DNA of 64,000 bases from DATEMU01 sp964414585 (GTDB taxonomy: Bacteria; Planctomycetota; Phycisphaerae; UBA1845; UTPLA1), in assembly GCA_964414585.1 (NCBI GenBank), contig CAYPXR010000072.1:1-64000 (forward strand), read 5' to 3'. Numbering within the stretch: the stretch's first letter is position 1; the number at the start of each line of letters is the position of its first letter. Below, piece by piece: positions 59,624 to 64,000 of the stretch. The notes under the pieces were generated by a model. It made no database searches. It had not been told where the DNA came from and saw only the letters and a program-made list of their open reading frames with translations. Made by a program: the position numbers and the translations under genes.

Positions 59624-59869
59624 ATGAAGATCGGCGACATGCGAGAATTGAAGACCGACGAACTGCACACCGAGCTGGATCGGCTCCGCCGGCATTTGTT
59701 CGACCTTCGCAGTCAGCGTGTGACCGAGAAGCTGGAAGACCCGTCGCAGTTGAACAAGGCTCAGAAAGACATCGCCCGCATCTTCACGGTCCTCCAGGAG
59801 CGCGGCGAGAAGAATGTCGAGCAGAAACAATACCACCTGGAATCGGTGGGAACGGCGAAGAAGTCGTAG
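59624..59869 (+). CDS. rpmC: 50S ribosomal protein L29
   Basis: L29 of 81 residues: MRELKTDELHTELDRLRRHL, FDLRSQRVTEKLEDPSQLNK and DIARIFTVLQERG. Two helices at the tunnel exit. Longer than the usual 65 residues through a polar C-terminal tail. Confidence 0.93.
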   Translation: MKIGDMRELKTDELHTELDRLRRHLFDLRSQRVTEKLEDPSQLNKAQKDIARIFTVLQERGEKNVEQKQYHLESVGTAKKS

Positions 59870-59897
59870 GGGTTTTTGACGCGGGTAGGTGCGAACG

Positions 59898-60188
59898 ATG
59901 ACGACGATGCAGGACACCCAGGCTTCTTCGGCGACACGGCGCGGACGGCGCAGCCGGATGGCCGTGGTGGAAGGCGATAAGCAGGACAAGACGATCCGGG
60001 TGCGCATCGATCGATCGATGAAGCACCCGAAGTATGGAAAGTATTTGAAGCGCCGGTGTATTCTGCACGTTCACGACGAGAAGAACGAGGCGAAGGTCGG
60101 CGACGTCGTGGAAATCGTGGAGTGTCGGCCGATTTCCAAGCTGAAATCGTGGCGGTTGGCCAAGATCCTCCGCAAGACGCAGGCTTAA
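59898..60188 (+). CDS. rpsQ: 30S ribosomal protein S17
   Basis: S17 of 96 residues from the ATG at 59898 (AGGTG 6 bases upstream): RRGRRSRMAVVEGDKQDKTI, RVRIDRSMKHPKYGKYLKRR and KVGDVVEIVECRPISKLKSW. An OB-fold primary binder of 16S rRNA. A GTG at 59889 would add three residues. Confidence 0.95.
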   Translation: MTTMQDTQASSATRRGRRSRMAVVEGDKQDKTIRVRIDRSMKHPKYGKYLKRRCILHVHDEKNEAKVGDVVEIVECRPISKLKSWRLAKILRKTQA

Positions 60189-60212
60189 GACAGACAGACG
60201 GATGGCAGCAAG

Positions 60213-60626
60213 ATGATTCAAGCCGAAAGCGTGGTGGACATCGCGGATAACACCGGGGCCAAGCAGGCCATGGTGATCCGCGTCTTGGGCGGCTCGACCG
60301 GCCGGCAGCGCTTCACGCGCCGCGTGGCCAGCGTCGGCGATATCGTCGTTTGTACGGTGAAGAAGGCGTTGCCCAACAGCGACTACCTCGTCGGGAACAA
60401 TCGCAAGGAACGCAGCAGCCGGCGAAAAGTGAAATGCGTCGTCGTCCGGACGCGATCGCCGGTCCGGCGGCCCGACGGCAGTTACGTCCGCTTTGACAGC
60501 AACGCGGCCGTGATCATCGACGAGGAAAAGAACCCGAAAGGCACGCGCATCTTCGGCGCCGTCGCCCGGGAGCTTCGAGACAAGGGCTTTATGAAAATCG
60601 TCTCTCTGGCCACCGAGGTCGTGTAG
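60213..60626 (+). CDS. rplN: 50S ribosomal protein L14
   Basis: L14: MIQAESVVDIADNTGAKQAM, RVASVGDIVVCTVKKALPNS, and FDSNAAVIIDEEKNPKGTRI then FGAVARELRDKGFMKIVSLA. With 137 residues it is about 15 longer than the usual 122; the extra part is a basic stretch around GNNRKERSSRRKVKCV. It forms an intersubunit bridge and binds RsfS. Confidence 0.95.
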   Translation: MIQAESVVDIADNTGAKQAMVIRVLGGSTGRQRFTRRVASVGDIVVCTVKKALPNSDYLVGNNRKERSSRRKVKCVVVRTRSPVRRPDGSYVRFDSNAAVIIDEEKNPKGTRIFGAVARELRDKGFMKIVSLATEVV

Positions 60627-60651
60627 AGACGGATTCCGAGACAGGTGTTTG

Positions 60652-61002
60652 ATGGCGTCGAAGATCAGGAAAAATGACCGCGTGGAAGTGATCGCGGGCG
60701 ACCACAAGGGCGAGCAGGGACGCGTCCTGCGTGTCGATCCGGTCAAAAACCGGGTCTTCATCGAAGGCGTCAACCTCGTGTATCGCCACCTGAAGCCCAG
60801 CCGGACGAACCCGCAGGGCGGCCGCATTCGCAAGGAAGCGCCGGTCCACGTGTCCAATGTGCTTCCCGTCGACCCGAAGACGAGCCGCGGCAGCCGCGTC
60901 CACTTTGAGGTCGAGCGCGACAAGAGCGGCGCGGTGGTGTCCAAGAAGCGGACGACCAAGGGCGGCACCGTGATCGAAGACGCCAAGGGCGGCCCGAAGT
61001 AA
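60652..61002 (+). CDS. rplX: 50S ribosomal protein L24
   Basis: L24 of 116 residues with a KOW motif (KIRKNDRVEVIAGDHKGEQG then RVLRVDPVKNRVFIEGVNLV). It starts large-subunit assembly. The ATG at 60652 is preferred over a TTG one codon earlier. Confidence 0.95.
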   Translation: MASKIRKNDRVEVIAGDHKGEQGRVLRVDPVKNRVFIEGVNLVYRHLKPSRTNPQGGRIRKEAPVHVSNVLPVDPKTSRGSRVHFEVERDKSGAVVSKKRTTKGGTVIEDAKGGPK

Positions 61003-61047
61003 CGATTGAAAGGCGCGCGGCCCGAAGGGCCGTTGCGGAAAACGAAC

Positions 61048-61602
61048 ATGGCTCGGTTACTCGAAAAATACAAGACGCAGGTGCTTCCGGCGCTCCAGAA
61101 GGAGTTCGGTCGGAAAAACCGCCTCTCGATTCCCAAGTTGGAAAAGATCGTGGTGTCGATGGGCATCGGCAAGGCCGTGGCCGAAAAGAAGCGGATGGAT
61201 TCAGCGACCAAAGAACTCGCCCAGATCACCGGTCAAAAGCCGGCCATCTGTCGGGCCCGCAAGAGCGTGTCGAATTTCAAGCTCCGCGAGGATCTTCCGA
61301 TCGGAGCGATGGTGACCCTTCGCGGTCGGCGCATGTACGAATTCCTCGATCGCGTCATCAGCGTCGCGATCCCGCGTATTCGCGACTTTCGCGGGCTCAA
61401 TCCGAACAGTTTCGACGGCCGCGGTAATTTTAACATGGGCCTGACGGAGCAGACCGTCTTCCCGGAAGTGGACGCCGACAAGGTGGAGTTTCAGCAGGGA
61501 ATGAACATCACGATGGTGACCTCCGCACGAAACGACGCGGAGAGCCGGCGACTGCTCATGTTGATGGGCTTGCCGTTCCGCCGCGATGAAAAGGAATCGT
61601 AA
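61048..61602 (+). CDS. rplE: 50S ribosomal protein L5
   Basis: From the ATG at 61048 the protein has 184 residues: MARLLEKYKTQVLPALQKEF, IVVSMGIGKAVAEKKRMDSA, SVSNFKLREDLPIGAMVTLR and FRGLNPNSFDGRGNFNMGLT. It binds 5S rRNA. Confidence 0.96.
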   Translation: MARLLEKYKTQVLPALQKEFGRKNRLSIPKLEKIVVSMGIGKAVAEKKRMDSATKELAQITGQKPAICRARKSVSNFKLREDLPIGAMVTLRGRRMYEFLDRVISVAIPRIRDFRGLNPNSFDGRGNFNMGLTEQTVFPEVDADKVEFQQGMNITMVTSARNDAESRRLLMLMGLPFRRDEKES

Positions 61603-61621
61603 GCGTTAAGCGAGGCAGTCG

Positions 61622-61807
61622 ATGGCGAGAAAGTGCTGGAGAATCAAGGCCGCGGCCAAACCCAAGTTCAAGGTCCGCGCGTACACGCGCTGCCTGGTCT
61701 GCGGGCGCTCGCGAGCCGTTTACAAGAAGTTCAAGTTGTGCCGGTTGTGTTTCCGGTCCATGGCGCTCGAGGGCAAGATCCCCGGCGTCCGCAAGGCGAG
61801 TTGGTAA
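61622..61807 (+). CDS. rpsN: 30S ribosomal protein S14, zinc-binding type
   Basis: S14 type Z of 61 residues with zinc cysteines in YTRCLVCGRSRAVYKKFKLC and RLCFRS, and the conserved IPGVRKASW end. It lies in the small-subunit head. Confidence 0.96.
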   Translation: MARKCWRIKAAAKPKFKVRAYTRCLVCGRSRAVYKKFKLCRLCFRSMALEGKIPGVRKASW

Positions 61808-61831
61808 GCAGAAGTTCGAGGCAGAGCAAGC

Positions 61832-62230
61832 ATGTGGAGTGACCCGATCGCAGATTTGTTGACCCAGCTTCGCAACGGGATTCGCAACCGTTCCAAGCAG
61901 GTGACCCTGCCGTTCAGCCGCGCCAAGATGGACATCTGCCAGGTGTTCAAGGACGAAGGCTACGTCACGGACGTGGAAAAGATCCCCGGCGCCGCCGGAA
62001 GGAGCAGTCTCCGGGTCACGCTAAAGTACGGCCCCCGCGGCGAGCAGGTCTGGACCCACATCCGCCGCGAGAGCAAGGTCGGCTGTCGAAAATACGTCGG
62101 GGTCGACGAAATCCCCCGGGTCCTCAATGGTTTGGGGATCGCCGTGTTGTCCACGAGCCGCGGCGTCCTGAGCGATCGAAAGTGCCGCGAACAGAAAATC
62201 GGCGGCGAGTTGATTTGTACGGCCTATTAA
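61832..62230 (+). CDS. rpsH: 30S ribosomal protein S8
   Basis: S8 of 132 residues: SDPIADLLTQLRNGIRNRSK, FSRAKMDICQVFKDEGYVTD and VLSTSRGVLSDRKCREQKIG GE-type end. It binds the central domain of 16S rRNA and in E. coli represses the spc operon. Confidence 0.95.
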   Translation: MWSDPIADLLTQLRNGIRNRSKQVTLPFSRAKMDICQVFKDEGYVTDVEKIPGAAGRSSLRVTLKYGPRGEQVWTHIRRESKVGCRKYVGVDEIPRVLNGLGIAVLSTSRGVLSDRKCREQKIGGELICTAY

Positions 62231-62269
62231 CCGTGCGGGGCTTCGGCCCGGTGTTAGAAGGTTGTGAAG

Positions 62270-62860
62270 ATGTCGCGCGTTGGAAAAAAACCGATTTCGC
62301 TCCCGTCCGGCGTCAAATTTGACGTCAAGGGAAACCTCATCAGCGTCACCGGCCCCAAGGGTACGCTATCCTGGGCGCACGCCGCCGGTGTGTCGGTCTC
62401 TCAGGACAGCGCCGCCAACGCCGTCGTCGTGACTCGTGCCTCGGATTCCGCGGAGAACCGCGCCCTGCACGGAACCACCCGAGCCCTGATCAGCAACATG
62501 GTCGTCGGCGTTTCCCAGGGCTACGAAGAAAAAATGGAAATCTACGGGACCGGTTATGCCTGTGCCGTGTCGGGACAATTCCTCGACCTGACCGTGGGCT
62601 ATTCTCATCCCGTGAAATTGGCAATTCCCAAGGGCGTGAAGGTGACGATCGAGGTCCCGGCGACCAAGGGCGACGAGACGCCCGCCAAGTTGACGGTTTC
62701 CGGAATCGACAAGCAAGTGGTCGGGCAATTTGCCCGCGCGATCAAGGACTCGCGGCATCCCGAGCCTTACAAGGGCAAGGGCGTTCGCTATGCCGGCGAA
62801 CAGATCAAGCGCAAGGCCGGAAAGGCCTTCGCGGGCGCTGGCGGCGCGGCGGGTGGTTGA
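62270..62860 (+). CDS. rplF: 50S ribosomal protein L6
   Basis: L6 of 196 residues from the ATG at 62270 (a GTG two codons earlier is possible): SRVGKKPISLPSGVKFDVKG, GTTRALISNMVVGVSQGYEE, and PEPYKGKGVRYAGEQIKRKA. It lies near the sarcin-ricin loop. Confidence 0.96.
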   Translation: MSRVGKKPISLPSGVKFDVKGNLISVTGPKGTLSWAHAAGVSVSQDSAANAVVVTRASDSAENRALHGTTRALISNMVVGVSQGYEEKMEIYGTGYACAVSGQFLDLTVGYSHPVKLAIPKGVKVTIEVPATKGDETPAKLTVSGIDKQVVGQFARAIKDSRHPEPYKGKGVRYAGEQIKRKAGKAFAGAGGAAGG

Positions 62861-62880
62861 TTGAATTCCAAGGTGGAACG

Positions 62881-63249
62881 GTGAACGCGAAAGCACTAAA
62901 AAAAGTCAGATTGCAACGACGCAAGCATCGGGTGCGGCGCAATATTTTCGGGACGCCCGAGCGCCCGCGATTGACCGTCTTTCGAAGCGTGCATCACATC
63001 AGCGCGCAGCTCATCGACGACACGACCGGCAGGACGGTCTGTTCGGCGGGCACGAAAACGAAGGCCCTGGCCGGTCAGGTGAAGAACGGCGGCAACTGCA
63101 AGGCGGCGGCCCTGGTGGGGCAGGTGTTGGCCGAGCAGGCCGTCATGCATGGAATCAAGCAGGTCGCCTTCGACCGCAACGGCCGCCGGTACCACGGCCG
63201 GATCAAGGCGTTGGCGGAGGCCGCGAGAAAAACAGGATTGGTATTTTGA
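62881..63249 (+). CDS. rplR: 50S ribosomal protein L18
   Basis: L18 of 122 residues from the GTG at 62881, preceded by AAGGTGG: LQRRKHRVRRNIFGTPERPR, LTVFRSVHHISAQLIDDTTG and AFDRNGRRYHGRIKALAEAA. It binds 5S rRNA. Confidence 0.95.
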   Translation: MNAKALKKVRLQRRKHRVRRNIFGTPERPRLTVFRSVHHISAQLIDDTTGRTVCSAGTKTKALAGQVKNGGNCKAAALVGQVLAEQAVMHGIKQVAFDRNGRRYHGRIKALAEAARKTGLVF

Positions 63250-63296
63250 CGATTCCGCCGCCGGCCATGGCCGTGCGGCGATGTGCAGGGTGATGA

Positions 63297-63818
63297 ATGG
63301 CGAAAATGGGCAGAGGCCGCCAGCAAACGGTAGAGGCCAAACAGGAAGGACCATCCTACGACGACAACGTCGTCAAGGTCTATCGTTGCGCGAAAGTGGT
63401 CAAAGGCGGTCGTCGGTTCAGCTTCGCGGCCCTCGTCGTCGTGGGTGATCGAAACGGCCGCGTCGGCTTTGGCTATGGCAAGGCCAACGAAGTGCCTTCG
63501 GCCGTCGAAAAGGGCCGCAAGCAGGCGACCCGGTCGATGCGGCCGGTCCGGCTCAGCGGTTCGACGATTCCGCACACGGTCGTGGGACAGTTCGGTTCGA
63601 GCAAGGTTCGGCTGTTGCCGGCCAGCGAAGGGACCGGCGTCATCGCCGGGTCGAGCGTCCGCGCCGTGCTGGAGTTGGCCGGCGTTCACGATTGCCTGAC
63701 CAAGGTTTACGGCTCGACGAGCCCCAAGAACCTGGTCAAGGCCACGATGGAAGCCTTGGAGACGTTGCGCGATCGACAACAAGTGGAACAGCTTCGCGGC
63801 GTGGCGCTGGCGAGTTAG
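63297..63818 (+). CDS. rpsE: 30S ribosomal protein S5
   Basis: S5 of 173 residues: YDDNVVKVYRCAKVVKGGRR, VVVGDRNGRVGFGYGKANEV, PHTVVGQFGSSKVRLLPASE and GVIAGSSVRAVLELAGVHDC. It acts in decoding fidelity. Only 18 bases separate it from rplO, so rpmD (L30) is missing. Confidence 0.96.
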   Translation: MAKMGRGRQQTVEAKQEGPSYDDNVVKVYRCAKVVKGGRRFSFAALVVVGDRNGRVGFGYGKANEVPSAVEKGRKQATRSMRPVRLSGSTIPHTVVGQFGSSKVRLLPASEGTGVIAGSSVRAVLELAGVHDCLTKVYGSTSPKNLVKATMEALETLRDRQQVEQLRGVALAS

Positions 63819-63836
63819 CGCGAGAATGAGGACGCG

Positions 63837-64000
63837 ATGAACATTACCGAAATCACAACCCGAGTCGGCGCCCACACCAAGCGCAAGCGCGTCGGACGCG
63901 GCGAAGGCAGCGGACTGGGCAAGACATCCGGCCGCGGAAGCAAGGGTCAGGGTTCGCGCAGCGGCGGCCACAAGGGGGGCGGCAACCTCAACGAAGGCGG
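63837..64000 (+). CDS. rplO: 50S ribosomal protein L15 (3' end cut by window)
   Basis: The ATG at 63837 opens a frame reading NITEITTRVGAHTKRKRVGR, GEGSGLGKTSGRGSKGQGSR, then SGGHKGGGNL before the window ends. This glycine- and basic-rich N-terminus is typical of L15 (family GxGxGKTxGRGxKGQ). Only about 54 codons are visible. Confidence 0.93.
   Translation, partial: MNITEITTRVGAHTKRKRVGRGEGSGLGKTSGRGSKGQGSRSGGHKGGGNLNEG

Noticed and set aside
59784..61229. 481-codon open frame on the minus strand
   Set aside because: It crosses several ribosomal protein genes on the opposite strand.
63790..63836. Possible rpmD between rpsE and rplO
   Set aside because: The gap is only 18 bases.

Overview
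The window is a GC-rich chromosomal segment of a bacterium that looks like a planctomycete, probably of the Phycisphaerae type. The evidence is small proteins ending in a CGYNLTGN..CPECG zinc ribbon, secreted proteins with DCNGNGVPD-type repeats and dockerin-like tails, a PEP-CTERM protein, ECF sigma/anti-sigma pairs, a split acyl-carrier-like protein, and an S10 operon without rpmD. This taxonomic call is inference from family knowledge; no search was run. No rRNA, tRNA, CRISPR array, integrase or intact transposon was recognised.

Layout. 1-9.9 kb: a cut-off sugar-phosphate isomerase-like gene, a secreted protein of unknown function, a membrane protein, a tightly overlapping cinA / zinc-ribbon / gatB run, an orphan ORF6N gene, a SLOG-type protein, an unlisted 43-residue membrane protein, a MagIII-like DNA glycosylase, a CPBP protease and a glyoxalase-fold protein. 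10-25 kb: an ankyrin protein, small lineage-specific proteins, a large secreted zinc metalloprotease, topA with six zinc ribbons, a secreted M12B-like protease with propeller repeats, and a PAP2 lipoprotein. 24-33 kb: an ECF sigma / anti-sigma / secreted coiled-coil module, Gfo/Idh, GT2 and RmlC-like surface-sugar genes, rpmB-gatC-gatA, an SPFH protein with an Arc-like regulator, and the split acyl-carrier-like protein. 33-43 kb: lysine 6-aminotransferase and an ALDH7-type aminoadipate-semialdehyde dehydrogenase (a lysine catabolic pair) around a YceI protein, then a secreted matrixin, zinc-ribbon proteins and a PQQ-type propeller. 43-52 kb: otsA and an otsB-GH15 fusion (trehalose), a GAF-PP2C phosphatase, a second ECF/zf-HC2 pair, a LolA-like protein and a PEP-CTERM protein. 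52-64 kb: fusA and the S10-spc ribosomal operon up to a truncated rplO.

How the parts work together. GatB lies about 23 kb from GatCA, but the three should form one tRNA amidotransferase. OtsA makes trehalose-6-phosphate, and the fusion protein carries the phosphatase plus a glucoamylase/trehalase-type domain. The lysine transaminase product is the substrate expected for the neighbouring dehydrogenase. Two sigma/anti-sigma pairs and the GAF-PP2C phosphatase point to extensive envelope or stress signalling.

The strongest unusual signals are: (1) two copies, 36 kb apart, of a 105-131 nt palindromic element that sits between convergent genes and supplies the TAG stop of the minus-strand gene both times; (2) a nested hairpin just before the S10 start and an intrinsic-terminator-like hairpin between rplC and rplD; (3) an acyl-carrier-like protein whose two halves are in swapped order around membrane helices; (4) the OtsB-GH15 fusion.
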